Assembly: GCA_965247395.1 (NCBI GenBank)
Contig: OZ252012.1
Span: 1,922,001 to 1,986,000 of the forward strand
Length of the DNA stretch: 64,000 bases
Reading direction: 5' to 3'
From: CAYRJD01 sp965247395
GTDB taxonomy: Bacteria > Actinomycetota > Acidimicrobiia > Acidimicrobiales > Poriferisodalaceae
In this document: one piece after another, positions 15,788 through 24,368 of the stretch
Numbering within the stretch: the first letter of the stretch is position 1
How the letters are laid out: each line of letters starts with the position of its first letter
Position numbers and translations under genes: made by a program
Notes under the pieces: model-generated
Database searches by the model: none
Seen by the model: the letters and a program-made list of their open reading frames with translations, nothing else
What the model was told of the DNA's origin: nothing

Positions 15788-16681
15788 GTGGCGACTAGCC
15801 TGACGAACGTGGATCTCACCGCTGGCGACTGCATTGATTGGCTTGAGAGGCCAAAGCTGCAGGGAGCCACGATGTTGGCCGCATTTTCCGGTTGGAACGA
15901 CGCTGGCGATGCTGCCACCGAAGCCACCAAATACATGCGTCACCGCTTCCGCGGCCGCCCGGTGGCCTCTATTGACCCCGAATACTTCTACGACTTTGCG
16001 TCTGTGCGCCCCAACGTTCACCTGCATGAAGGGGAGCGGCGCATCGACTGGCCGCGACCCGAGATAAGGGTCGGCGAGATGGACGACGGCAAGCCGTTGG
16101 TGACGCTGATTGGAGTTGAGCCGAGGTTGCGTTGGCGCACATTCAGCGAAGCGATAATTATTTTGGCGAACGAGATGGGTGTCAACCAAGTGGTGACGCT
16201 GGGTGCCCTGCTAACAGGCACACATCACAAATCGCCGGTAAATGTAGTGGGTGCTTCTTCCAACCCTGAACTGAGCCTAGATCTAGGGCTCAGGCCATCT
16301 ACCTATGAAGGCCCAACCGGAATCATCGGCGTGCTGAACGATGCCTGCCACCGAGCCGGGTTTGCAAGCGTCTCTTTCTGGGCGGCCGTGCCCACTTATG
16401 CGAGCGCCTACCCGTCGCCAAAGGCTGCGTTGGCACTGGTTCAACGGGTGGCGGCGTTCTTAGGAACGACCATTGATGACCCTGAGCTACATACCGCCGC
16501 CGCCGTATACGAGGAACACGTTGATGAAGTAGTCGCCGGCGACTCACGCCTTTCTGAATACGCTCAAAGGCTTTGGGAAGACTCTGAGGCTGAGGCTGCT
16601 GATGACATCATGGATATGGCCGAGAATCCGGAATATCTGATGAATGAGTTAGAACGATTCTTGCGTCAAAAAGACAACTAG
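15788..16681 (+). CDS. PAC2-family protein
   Basis: 297 residues, GTG start. TMLAAFSGWNDAGDAATEATKYMRHRF (28-54) and the later VVTLGALLTGTHHKSPVNVVGASS and STYEGPTGIIGVLNDACHRAG are hallmarks of actinobacterial PAC2 (proteasome-assembly-chaperone-like) proteins. Their role in bacteria is unsettled. The C-terminal acidic helix (LSEYAQRLWEDSEAEAADDIMDMAENPEYLMNELERFL) is usual for this group. DoxX follows 28 bases later on the same strand. Confidence 0.9.
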   Translation: MATSLTNVDLTAGDCIDWLERPKLQGATMLAAFSGWNDAGDAATEATKYMRHRFRGRPVASIDPEYFYDFASVRPNVHLHEGERRIDWPRPEIRVGEMDDGKPLVTLIGVEPRLRWRTFSEAIIILANEMGVNQVVTLGALLTGTHHKSPVNVVGASSNPELSLDLGLRPSTYEGPTGIIGVLNDACHRAGFASVSFWAAVPTYASAYPSPKAALALVQRVAAFLGTTIDDPELHTAAAVYEEHVDEVVAGDSRLSEYAQRLWEDSEAEAADDIMDMAENPEYLMNELERFLRQKDN

Positions 16682-16709
16682 CCCAAAAGGCAACTAAGAG
16701 AGGTAACCC

Positions 16710-17243
16710 ATGGAAGACACTGCGAATGTTGCACTGCTAATCCTGCGAGTCGTTTTTGGAGTCACGCTGGCTCTGCACGGCATAGACAAGCTGCGAAACA
16801 TTTCTGGCCCGGCTGGATGGTTTCATTCCGTGGGTCTGCGACCGGGAAAGTTTCACGCCCGGCTAGCGGGCGGCACGGAGGTTGCTGCCGGGCTAGGCCT
16901 TGCGCTTGGTTTGATTACTCCGTTGTCAAGCCTGGCTTACATCGGTGTGATGACCACCGCTGCTTGGGTTGGGCATCGCAAGGCGGGATTTTCCAGCGCC
17001 AAGAATGGTTGGGAGCATGTGTTTGTAATGGCGACAGCAGCTGCGGTGGTGGCGCTGATCGGCCCAGGCGAACTGTCGTTAGATCAGTGGATTAACAACG
17101 AATGGTTCGATTTGGACTGGATTGGAAGCGAGAGTGGCCGTTGGGCTTCATTTGCTTTCGCGACAATCGGCGGTGTTGCGATGTCTGTGCTGACGTTGCT
17201 CTTCTTCTACCGGCCGACAGCGGCTGCCGCAGAGAAGTCCTGA
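16710..17243 (+). CDS. DoxX-family membrane protein
   Basis: 177 residues with a good ribosome binding site (AGAGAGG) before the ATG. LILRVVFGVTLALHGIDKL at the N-terminus and four transmembrane segments (about 8-24, 53-75, 78-100, 143-168) match the DoxX family. DoxX-like proteins are linked to thiol/oxidative stress or electron transfer in mycobacteria, but no specific role can be set here. Its TGA stop overlaps the proposed CTG start of the next gene. Confidence 0.88.
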   Translation: MEDTANVALLILRVVFGVTLALHGIDKLRNISGPAGWFHSVGLRPGKFHARLAGGTEVAAGLGLALGLITPLSSLAYIGVMTTAAWVGHRKAGFSSAKNGWEHVFVMATAAAVVALIGPGELSLDQWINNEWFDLDWIGSESGRWASFAFATIGGVAMSVLTLLFFYRPTAAAAEKS

Positions 17244-17689
17244 CGAGCCGCATTCTCAAAACAACAAACGACACACGGTCGCTGCGATTAGCAGCCAGAG
17301 TTTGGCGTTACAGCGTCGTGTCTGTTGTGTCGGTGGGCGTCACACAGCTTGTGCTTTATCTCGGCTTTTCTGTTGCTGGTTGGCCCGCGATGGTCTCCAA
17401 CATTTTAGCCGTATGCCTGGCCGCGGTGCCCGCGTATCTGCTGAACCGGAAGTGGGTCTGGCTAAAACGGACCACGCATTCGCTGACGCGTGAGATCGTG
17501 CCATTTTGGTCTTACAACCTGGTAGGGCTGCTGTTGTCGACGCTGCTAGTAGGGCTAGTGGATCACACTTGGGATGGCACCGCTGTTGCGATACACGCGG
17601 CCAACCTCGCTGCGTTTGGTGTTTTGTGGCTGGGCAAATTCTTCTTGCTTGACCGGGTGTTGTTCGCCGCGCCTAACGGGCTTCGTTGA
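17240..17689 (+). CDS. GtrA-family membrane protein
   Basis: 149 residues from a proposed CTG start that overlaps the DoxX stop (CTGA at 17240-17243). The core WRYSVVSVVSVGVTQLVLYLGF, PAYLLNRKWVW and AFGVLWLGKFFLLDRVLF is the GtrA pattern of four transmembrane helices with a conserved N-R-x-(F/W)-V/T-W segment. GtrA proteins move or help use polyprenyl-linked sugars in cell-envelope glycosylation. The only in-frame ATG (17102) lies deep inside doxX, and ATG/GTG/TTG codons near 17240 are absent before the first helix, hence the rare start. Neighbouring GT4 and methyltransferase genes fit an envelope-sugar role. Confidence 0.8.
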   Translation: MTSRILKTTNDTRSLRLAARVWRYSVVSVVSVGVTQLVLYLGFSVAGWPAMVSNILAVCLAAVPAYLLNRKWVWLKRTTHSLTREIVPFWSYNLVGLLLSTLLVGLVDHTWDGTAVAIHAANLAAFGVLWLGKFFLLDRVLFAAPNGLR

Positions 17690-17701
17690 GTTGGGTTTGC
17701 A

Positions 17702-18340
17702 GTGCGTTCTGAGCTGTTAGCGCTGGCACGCGCAACTCGCGGGTTTATGCCTGACGATGAAGGGTTGGCGCTCTATCGAGCCGCTATCGAAGCTGGCAAA
17801 CGTGCGGCTTCAGACAAGCTGGCAACAATCATTGAGATCGGGTCTTACTGCGGTAAATCAACGATCTATCTTGGAGCGGCCGCCGCCGAGACTGGAACGG
17901 TCGTGATCACGGTGGATCACCACCGCGGTTCAGAGGAAATGCAAGCCGGCTGGGAACATCACGACGAAGAAATGGTGGATAACCAATCAGGTCGCTTCGA
18001 TTCGCTGCAGCATCTACGCCAAACGCTGGAAGCCGCTCACCTAGAAGAAACGGTGATAGCTGTGGTGGGGGATTCTCCGACCGTGGCTGCGCACCTTGAC
18101 ACATTGGTCAGCATGGTTTTTATCGATGGTGGCCACGGCACTGAACCTGCTCATACCGATTACGAATGCTGGACGTCAAAGCTGGCTAGCGGTGGGACGC
18201 TGGCTATTCACGATGTGTTCGAAAATCAAACCGACGGCGGGCGACCGCCCTTTGAGATTTATCAACGAGCATTGGCGGACGGATTCAGCGACTTGTCGGC
18301 GGTGGGCAGCCTGCGGTTGCTAAAGGCACCGCAGCGCTAG
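17702..18340 (+). CDS. Class I SAM-dependent methyltransferase
   Basis: 212 residues, GTG start 12 bases after the GtrA stop. TIIEIGSYCGKSTIYLGAAA (42-61) is the SAM-binding motif I, VITVDHH is motif II, and VSMVFIDGGHGTEPAHTDYECW resembles the MT24-type O-methyltransferases (cephalosporin-hydroxylase/catechol-OMT-like) that act on sugars or small phenols. Its 3' end overlaps by four bases the end of the convergent cyclase-fold gene. It probably belongs to the surrounding glycan locus. Confidence 0.85.
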   Translation: MRSELLALARATRGFMPDDEGLALYRAAIEAGKRAASDKLATIIEIGSYCGKSTIYLGAAAAETGTVVITVDHHRGSEEMQAGWEHHDEEMVDNQSGRFDSLQHLRQTLEAAHLEETVIAVVGDSPTVAAHLDTLVSMVFIDGGHGTEPAHTDYECWTSKLASGGTLAIHDVFENQTDGGRPPFEIYQRALADGFSDLSAVGSLRLLKAPQR

Positions 18341-19530
18341 AGCGCCGACTGGCGACCCGTCAGCAGTTCGGCGCCAGGAGTAAGTCCAGCCAGAGCGTCA
18401 GCAGCTAACAACACCGCCGCCGCGGTGTAACTCGTTTGCTCCGCATGCGGAAAGGTCTTGCCCTTAGGCAGCACTAGTCCGGTGAAATAAGCGCCGTTGG
18501 TATCTCGCAAATCATCAGTAGCACGAAACAGTCGCACTGCGGTTTCGTGATCACCTGCTCGTAAATAAGCCAAGGCGCATTCGCAGGTTTCCGCCGCGGT
18601 TACCCACGGCTTGTCGAACACGCAACGCACTCCGCTCAGCACACCGTCAGCGTTGAGGTCTCGCACAAACTGATCTGTTCGCTTTTCTAAATGCTTAAGA
18701 GCGGACCTGTATGGCACAGCACCACACAGCACCGGGTAGTACCAGTCCATTGCCCAGCGATGTTTGGGTTCGAACGACTCAGGCTGGTGCCTTACAAGAT
18801 GCCGCAACCGCTTTAGCGCCAGCATCCACTGCGGTCGTTTGTGCCCTAGCTCATCGGCCACTGCCAAGCCGGCTTGCAGAGACATCACGATTGAGCATGT
18901 CCCGGTCAGCAGCGAATAAGACCAGCGCGTGCCGTCGGTGTGCACAGCCCAGGGGATGTGATGGTCAGAGCGACTAAGGCCCACTACAAAGCTGAGCGCC
19001 CCATCAACCACTGGCCACATTGCTTCTAAGAAACCGCGGTCACCCGTAGCTAGGTAGTAATGCCACACACCCACCGCGGGGTAGGCGCAACAGTTGGTGT
19101 CAAATTTTGGATCTTCAATGCCATCAACCACGTAGTAGTTGTGCCAACTGCCGTCGGCCAGTTGTTTGCTGGTCAACCAATCAAACGCTTTGCTGGCGGC
19201 GGCGGTGTAGTTGGCATTGCCGGTGGCGGTGCCAACTACAGCCAGTGCCATTGCGGCTTCGGTGTGATTCCAAACATCAGCGTGACCGCCGTTGAACCAC
19301 AGGATCATTCCGTCGGATTGTTGGCAATCGACAATGAAATCGGCTGTTTCACTCAGTTGCGTTGAGCTCAGCGCTATGCGCGCAGGCGCTATTTGGGTCA
19401 TGCGCGCAGGCGCTGTCTGGCCAGGCTTTGCTAGTTCAAGTGCTCCGGGAGCGGCATCAGTGATGCCGCTGAGGCTATTCATGCGGCTTCGTCGCCAGGC
19501 TGTCTGGCCAGGTTTGTAGGCGTGCTGCAT
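18337..19530 (-). CDS. Terpenoid-cyclase/six-hairpin-fold protein ('prenyltransferase'-like)
   Basis: 397 residues. From about residue 58 the sequence is a series of paired helices with QQSDGMILWFNGGHADVWNHTEAAMALA, KAFDWLTSKQLADGSWHNYYV and TAAETCECALAYLRAG, the pattern of squalene-cyclase/prenyltransferase-beta or six-hairpin glycosidase repeats. There is no DCTAE or DDTAD motif, so it is not a true triterpene cyclase. The N-terminal 55 residues are low complexity with a tandem PGQTAPARMTQIAPARIAL, matching a 24-base DNA repeat at 19376-19422. Proteins annotated 'prenyltransferase' beside a methyltransferase and GT4 are seen in actinobacteria (recollection). Function unknown. Confidence 0.65.
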   Translation of the reverse strand: MQHAYKPGQTAWRRSRMNSLSGITDAAPGALELAKPGQTAPARMTQIAPARIALSSTQLSETADFIVDCQQSDGMILWFNGGHADVWNHTEAAMALAVVGTATGNANYTAAASKAFDWLTSKQLADGSWHNYYVVDGIEDPKFDTNCCAYPAVGVWHYYLATGDRGFLEAMWPVVDGALSFVVGLSRSDHHIPWAVHTDGTRWSYSLLTGTCSIVMSLQAGLAVADELGHKRPQWMLALKRLRHLVRHQPESFEPKHRWAMDWYYPVLCGAVPYRSALKHLEKRTDQFVRDLNADGVLSGVRCVFDKPWVTAAETCECALAYLRAGDHETAVRLFRATDDLRDTNGAYFTGLVLPKGKTFPHAEQTSYTAAAVLLAADALAGLTPGAELLTGRQSAL

Positions 19531-19568
19531 ATCCGTGCTGTGTGTCCGTGCTGTATGTCATCGACACG

Positions 19569-20321
19569 TCATACGGATTTTTGGGCGTAAACCACCACCG
19601 ACTTTGGCAAAACCCGATTGAGCAAGTCGTCAAGTTTTTGAGTCAGCCACGGCTTTTTCATCATGTCCCATACCAGGAAGCGGTGATAGGCCGATACAAG
19701 CCAATGTTGATCGTTGGTTGGACCTACAGCACAACGCAGCCACCAATAGGGGGCGTGTAGCGAATGTGCGCCATGCTTGCCCGTAGGAGTTAACCCTGCC
19801 CCGGTCAGCTTGGCCGAAAGTTCGGGAGCGGTATAGATGCGTACATGGCCTCCCGGCACAAAGGGTGCTGAGTATTCCTTGCTGAGTCCCCAGCACACCC
19901 GCTCCGATAGCCATGCTGGAACTGAAACCGCAATCGTGCCGCCAGGGCGCAGCACGCGTGACAGCTCAGCTAACGCAGCGGTGTCGTTATCAATGTGCTC
20001 CAAAATTTCCGATGCGACTATTCGGTCAAAGCAATTGTCGGGAAACGGCAAGGCGGTCGCATCCGCCGTTAGGACGCTGCCGGTAGGTGGCTCACAGCCA
20101 ACGTTTACATTTTGATCCGCGTCAAAGGCCTGCTTTACCTGACGTACATCGTCCAGCGAACGATCAAGCGCAATCACACGACAGCCTTGACGAGCACTCT
20201 CAAACGTATGCCGGCCAGATCCGCAACCCAGGTCAAGCACGGTTTCGCCATAACGCACGCCCAAGCGCTGATAATCAACGGTCAACATTTCAAGAGGCCA
20301 AGAGAGCTCGATAATGCTCAA
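19569..20321 (-). CDS. Class I SAM-dependent methyltransferase
   Basis: 250 residues. YGETVLDLGCGSGRHTFESARQGCRVIALDRS is SAM motif I and the acidic ribose-binding end; VLTADATALPFPDNCFDRIVASEILEHIDNDTAALAELSRVLRPGGTIAVSVPAW is the typical Methyltransf_11 core. Its start overlaps the end of the GT4 gene by about 32 bases, so the two are translated together. Likely acts on the sugar or lipid made by the locus. Confidence 0.88.
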   Translation of the reverse strand: MSIIELSWPLEMLTVDYQRLGVRYGETVLDLGCGSGRHTFESARQGCRVIALDRSLDDVRQVKQAFDADQNVNVGCEPPTGSVLTADATALPFPDNCFDRIVASEILEHIDNDTAALAELSRVLRPGGTIAVSVPAWLSERVCWGLSKEYSAPFVPGGHVRIYTAPELSAKLTGAGLTPTGKHGAHSLHAPYWWLRCAVGPTNDQHWLVSAYHRFLVWDMMKKPWLTQKLDDLLNRVLPKSVVVYAQKSV

Positions 20322-21543
20322 CGGTTCGCTCAGCAGCTAGGCGCCAGGTAAATCGCTCAATCACACGTTCACGGGCTGCTGCGCCAAGTTCTGCCCGCAG
20401 CTCTGGCCTGTCCAACATTTCACGAATGGCGCCTTCCAGTGCTTGCGCGTCACCGGGCGGCACCGACAAACAGGCGACTCCATCTGGGCCGGTTACCTCA
20501 GGTAGGGCACCGCCGGTAGTTGCTACCAGCGGGGTTCCGCACGACATTGCCTCAGCGGCCGGCAAAGAGAAGCCCTCGTAAATAGATGGCACCACCGCTA
20601 ACTGCGCCTCGTTGTAGAGCTCGGCTATTTTGTCCTCACTCAGGTTGCTCTTAAATTCCACATAGTCGGTCAATCCGAGCCTGGCGATGCGTCGACGAGA
20701 GACCGAGTCCTTCTTTGCGCTGCCGAGTACCACCAGATGAAGATCTGGATGATCGATTCGCAGTTTTGCCATTGCTTCCAGCAGGTATGCCAGACCCTTG
20801 ATTGCCACGTCCGCGCTTGCCGTTGTCATCAAACGCCCGGGAACTTTTGCCACGTTCGGCATCGGCTTGAACATGTCAACGTCAACACCCGCATTGACGA
20901 CGTGAACGTTTTCGGGTTCGACGCCGAAGTCGGTGATGATGTCGTCTTGGCTGCTGGTGGAAACCGTGATGATGCGCTCTAGTCGACGAGCAACCCGTAT
21001 CTGCATGCGGGTAAAGGAATAAAAGCGCCGCAAAATCACTCGTCTAGCGAACCGAGTGGCATGGCTGATCTCCACACGCTTGTCAACGGTGATGGGGTGG
21101 TGGATGGTGGCGAGAACTGGTTTACCTGTGCGGCGCAAGAAGTCAATGCCGTATCCCAAGCATTGGTTGTCGTGAATCAGATCGAACTCATCCAAGCGTG
21201 CGCGCAGATGCTTGTTGGCTCGCAGGCTGAAGGTGAGCGGCTCCGCAAACGCTGCCGTGCAGGACATGCCGTATTCCAACAGGTCATACATGCTCTTGAT
21301 TTTGCGGTGAGTCTTAATTGTGCGAAGCGCAGTGTCTGAGCGGTGAACGTCAAGGCTGGGCAGCTTGGTGAGAGTTATGTCAGGGTCAAGAATTGGATAC
21401 GGCTGACCCGAGAAGACCTCTATGTAATGACCTAGTTCGGTTAGCTGGCGAGCCAGGTGTCTTGTGTAGACACCTTGACCGCCGGTAAATGGGTTTCCGC
21501 GGTAAGTCAAAAAGGCGATTCTTAGCCTTTTGGGTTTTGGCAT
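20290..21543 (-). CDS. GT4-family glycosyltransferase
   Basis: 417 residues from the ATG at 21543, picked because AAAGGGG lies seven bases upstream; an ATG at 21597 would add 18 residues. LRIAFLTYRGNPFTGGQGVYTRHLARQL is the acceptor-side start with the GGxG donor/acceptor loop, VHVVNAGVDVDMFKPMP and YNEAQLAVVPSIYEGFSLPAAEAMSCGTPLVATTGGALPEV hold the E-x7-E donor site of GT4 retaining transferases. It resembles MshA-like and phosphatidylinositol-mannoside-type enzymes, but the acceptor is unknown. It overlaps the downstream methyltransferase and diverges from hemE. Confidence 0.88.
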   Translation of the reverse strand: MPKPKRLRIAFLTYRGNPFTGGQGVYTRHLARQLTELGHYIEVFSGQPYPILDPDITLTKLPSLDVHRSDTALRTIKTHRKIKSMYDLLEYGMSCTAAFAEPLTFSLRANKHLRARLDEFDLIHDNQCLGYGIDFLRRTGKPVLATIHHPITVDKRVEISHATRFARRVILRRFYSFTRMQIRVARRLERIITVSTSSQDDIITDFGVEPENVHVVNAGVDVDMFKPMPNVAKVPGRLMTTASADVAIKGLAYLLEAMAKLRIDHPDLHLVVLGSAKKDSVSRRRIARLGLTDYVEFKSNLSEDKIAELYNEAQLAVVPSIYEGFSLPAAEAMSCGTPLVATTGGALPEVTGPDGVACLSVPPGDAQALEGAIREMLDRPELRAELGAAARERVIERFTWRLAAERTVEHYRALLAS

Positions 21544-21598
21544 TTCGCCCCTTTGCGGCGGCGGGCAGGGTACAGCCAGTCGCGCCCTGTATCGCACG

Positions 21599-22861
21599 AT
21601 GCCTCGCTACCGTGCGAACCCTGTGAGTGCGCTAGCAGCCGATCATCCGCTTAGTGGGTTAGCCGATTCGACGTACCTGCTGGCAGCTAACAGCAGCTCC
21701 GATAACAGCTCTGGTAATAACGCCAGTGACAAAGCCAGTAGAGCGCCAGTGCGCACTCCGGTTTGGTTTCAGCGTCAAGCTGGCCGTTCCTTACCCGAGT
21801 ACCGCTCCCTGCGAAGCGATGGCAGCATTCTCGAAGCCATAAAAAACCCTGAGCTAGCCGCAGAGATCACGCTGCAACCGGTGCGGCGCTATGGCGTTGA
21901 TGCCGCGGTTTTGTTTTCGGACATCATCGTTCCTGTTGCTGGCGTCGGTTTCGGAATGGAGATAAAGCCAGGTGTGGGGCCGGTAGCTGATCGGCCGTTT
22001 GAGAGCCGCGCAGACCTAGAGCGCTTGCAGCCGCTTGTGCCTGATCAGCATGTGCCATACGTGGCTGAAACGGTGAAGCTGGCAACGCAGATGCTTGCTT
22101 CTGAGGGGCTAAATGTGCCGCTCATCGGGTTTGCGGGTGCGCCATTCACTGTCGCTAGTTATCTGGTTGAGGGCAAACCGTCGCGTGACCAGGCTCGCAC
22201 CAAGCAGCTAATGCTGAACGACCCGGCGTTATGGCACGACCTGATGTCGCGCCTGACCGATATAGCCGTGCAGTCAATGCGGTCGCAGGTGATGGCCGGA
22301 GCGAGCGCTGTTCAGCTGTTTGATACTTGGGCGGGAGCGCTAACTCCGAACGACTACACCGAGTTCGTGCTGCCACACTCGCGCCGAGTGTTCGCCGAAT
22401 TAGCCGACCTAGCCGCAGAGGGAGTGCCACGAGCACATTTCGGTGTGAACACGGGGGAGTTGTTGGGTTTGATGGCCTCGGTTGATTGCGAGGTTGTAGG
22501 TGTTGACTGGCGCGTTCCGTTAGAGGTTGCCGCTCAGAAAATCATGGCGCACAAAGGCGGTGCTACCCGGGGAACCCAGCCAGCCCAGTCTCAACCAGCG
22601 CAATCTCAGCCAGCCCAGTACCAGTCAGTACAGTGCCAGACGCTGCAAGGCAATCTCGACCCGGCAGCTTGTTTGGCACCCTGGCCAGTAGTGCGAGAGC
22701 GAGTCGATCAGGTGCTAGCCAGCGCCAGCACACTGCCTGGTCACATTTTTAATCTGGGGCATGGTGTTTTGCCCCAAACCGATCCGGCGATCCTTGAGCA
22801 GGTTGTACGGCATGTGCATGATCAGACCGAGTCATCGGTCGCCAGACCGGGCTCCGCTTGA
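21599..22861 (+). CDS. hemE: Uroporphyrinogen decarboxylase with two low-complexity insertions
   Basis: 420 residues from ATG 21599 (starts within the preceding frame are possible). It decarboxylates uroporphyrinogen III to coproporphyrinogen III. PVWFQRQAGRSLPEYR, LFSDIIVPVAGVGFGMEI, LIGFAGAPFTVASYLVEG, LFDTWAG and HIFNLGHGVLPQTDP are all family signatures, including the RQAGR and the catalytic Asp of FSDI. Usual length is about 350; the excess is a Ser/Asn-rich segment at about 30-50 and a Gln/Pro/Ser repeat at about 327-347 between KIMAHKGG and LQGNLDP. The stop overlaps the hemY start (TTGA). Confidence 0.93.
   Translation: MPRYRANPVSALAADHPLSGLADSTYLLAANSSSDNSSGNNASDKASRAPVRTPVWFQRQAGRSLPEYRSLRSDGSILEAIKNPELAAEITLQPVRRYGVDAAVLFSDIIVPVAGVGFGMEIKPGVGPVADRPFESRADLERLQPLVPDQHVPYVAETVKLATQMLASEGLNVPLIGFAGAPFTVASYLVEGKPSRDQARTKQLMLNDPALWHDLMSRLTDIAVQSMRSQVMAGASAVQLFDTWAGALTPNDYTEFVLPHSRRVFAELADLAAEGVPRAHFGVNTGELLGLMASVDCEVVGVDWRVPLEVAAQKIMAHKGGATRGTQPAQSQPAQSQPAQYQSVQCQTLQGNLDPAACLAPWPVVRERVDQVLASASTLPGHIFNLGHGVLPQTDPAILEQVVRHVHDQTESSVARPGSA
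22577..22636. repeat. 15-bp tandem repeat in hemE
   Basis: Four 15-base units (22577-22591, 22592-22606, 22607-22621, 22622-22636) based on cagccagcccagtct, with increasing divergence. They encode the QPAQS-type repeat inserted in HemE before LQGNLDP. Confidence 0.92.
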
Positions 22862-24366
22862 TCGGCGTGAATAAACCACTAACCCAGAGCGCTGGTCGTG
22901 TTGTTGTTATCGGTGGAGGTATCACTGGTCTAGCAACCGCCTTCTCTCTGACTCAAGCCAGCCGCGCAGCGCAAACACAGCAAGGCCCGCCGGTCGAAGT
23001 GGTGCTGCTGGAAAGTAGCGATCGTCTCGGTGGGAAGATTCTCACGACACCATTCATGGAGCGCCCAGTTGATGAGGGAGCCGACGCTTTCCTCACGCGA
23101 GTGCCGTGGGCGCTTGATCTGGTGAGCAACCTCGACCAAGTACACGAGCGCGACATGGCGCCGACAATCTCCCCGGCGGCCAGCAACGCTTACATGCTCA
23201 GCACTCGTCATCGCACGGCGCTCAAGGAGTTGCCCGAAGGACTAGTGATGGGCGTGCCAACGTCGCTTTTGAGCTTGGCGAAATCGCAGATCGTTGGATA
23301 TAAAGACATAGCCCGAATGGCGCTTGACTTGGTTCGCCGAGATGACTGGACGGGACCAGATGAAACCATCGGCGAACTAGTAAGCCGGCGATTGGGCACT
23401 GAAATAGCGGACGCAGTGGTCGGTCCGCTGCTGGGAAGCATCAACGCAGGCAACATCCATCAACTAGAAGCGCTATCGGTTGCGCCAGTGCTGGGTGAGG
23501 CTGCGCGCGAGGGCGGCAGCCTGATCCGGACTCTTCGACGCCAGCGGACGGCAGGTGGTGCGCCGAGCGCCACCGGACCGATTTTCGCAAGCTTCGAAAG
23601 CGGGCTGGGAGTGCTGCCAGAGGCGATCGCCGCGGTGCTGCGTCAAACGGATGGCGAGATGATTCGCACCGGCGTTTCGGCCAAGAAAATTGTTCCGGCG
23701 CCAGCCGGGGCGGACCATCGCCTTGAAGTAACGACTGACCAAGGCGAGCAAATCAACGCCGATGCCGTTGTTGTTACCTCTCCTACATACGTGACTAAGC
23801 AGCTTCTTGGGTCGGCCGCCCCTAATACCGCCGCTTTGCTTTCGAAGATCGAATATGCCTCCGTCGCGATCGTGACGCTCGGGTTTAACCGCTCGCAGCT
23901 GCGACATCGCCTAGATGCGGCCGGTTTGCTCGTACCGGCTCGTGAGAAAATGCTTACTACCGCCTGCAGTTTTGCTTCCAGCAAGTGGCCCCACTGGGCC
24001 GACCCGGACCACGTGGTTTTACGAGTTTCGGTTGGCAGACACGGCGATGACCGAGCTCGGCTGATGAGCGATGAAGGATTGGCGCAAGCGGTGGTCAGCG
24101 AGCTTTCGCCGCTGCTGAAAATTTCAGGTGATGCGCTACATCAACGTGTTTCACGCTGGGACGATTCGTTTCCTCAGTACTTGAAAGGGCATCAATCACT
24201 GGTCGAACACATTGAGAGCAAACTGGCTACAGAGTTGCCAGGCGTGCTGTTGGCGGGGGCTGGGTATCGAGGCCTGGGAGTGCCGGCATGCATTCGTCAG
24301 GGCACAGAGGCTGCTAACGCCGTACTTGCAGACCTAGTGCCTGCGATGGCCGGGCAAGTCGGCTGA
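22858..24366 (+). CDS. hemY: Protoporphyrinogen/coproporphyrinogen oxidase (HemY/CgoX)
   Basis: 502 residues, TTG start overlapping the hemE stop (TTGA); a GTG at 22867 is an alternative. RVVVIGGGITGLATAFSL is the FAD Rossmann motif; LLESSDRLGGKI, PVDEGADAFLTRVPWALDL, and the C-terminal LLAGAGYRGLGVPACIRQG complete the HemY pattern. In actinobacteria this enzyme usually oxidises coproporphyrinogen III to coproporphyrin III in the coproporphyrin-dependent haem route (established for the group). It forms an operon with hemE and lnt. Confidence 0.92.
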   Translation: MIGVNKPLTQSAGRVVVIGGGITGLATAFSLTQASRAAQTQQGPPVEVVLLESSDRLGGKILTTPFMERPVDEGADAFLTRVPWALDLVSNLDQVHERDMAPTISPAASNAYMLSTRHRTALKELPEGLVMGVPTSLLSLAKSQIVGYKDIARMALDLVRRDDWTGPDETIGELVSRRLGTEIADAVVGPLLGSINAGNIHQLEALSVAPVLGEAAREGGSLIRTLRRQRTAGGAPSATGPIFASFESGLGVLPEAIAAVLRQTDGEMIRTGVSAKKIVPAPAGADHRLEVTTDQGEQINADAVVVTSPTYVTKQLLGSAAPNTAALLSKIEYASVAIVTLGFNRSQLRHRLDAAGLLVPAREKMLTTACSFASSKWPHWADPDHVVLRVSVGRHGDDRARLMSDEGLAQAVVSELSPLLKISGDALHQRVSRWDDSFPQYLKGHQSLVEHIESKLATELPGVLLAGAGYRGLGVPACIRQGTEAANAVLADLVPAMAGQVG

Positions 24367-24368
24367 GT

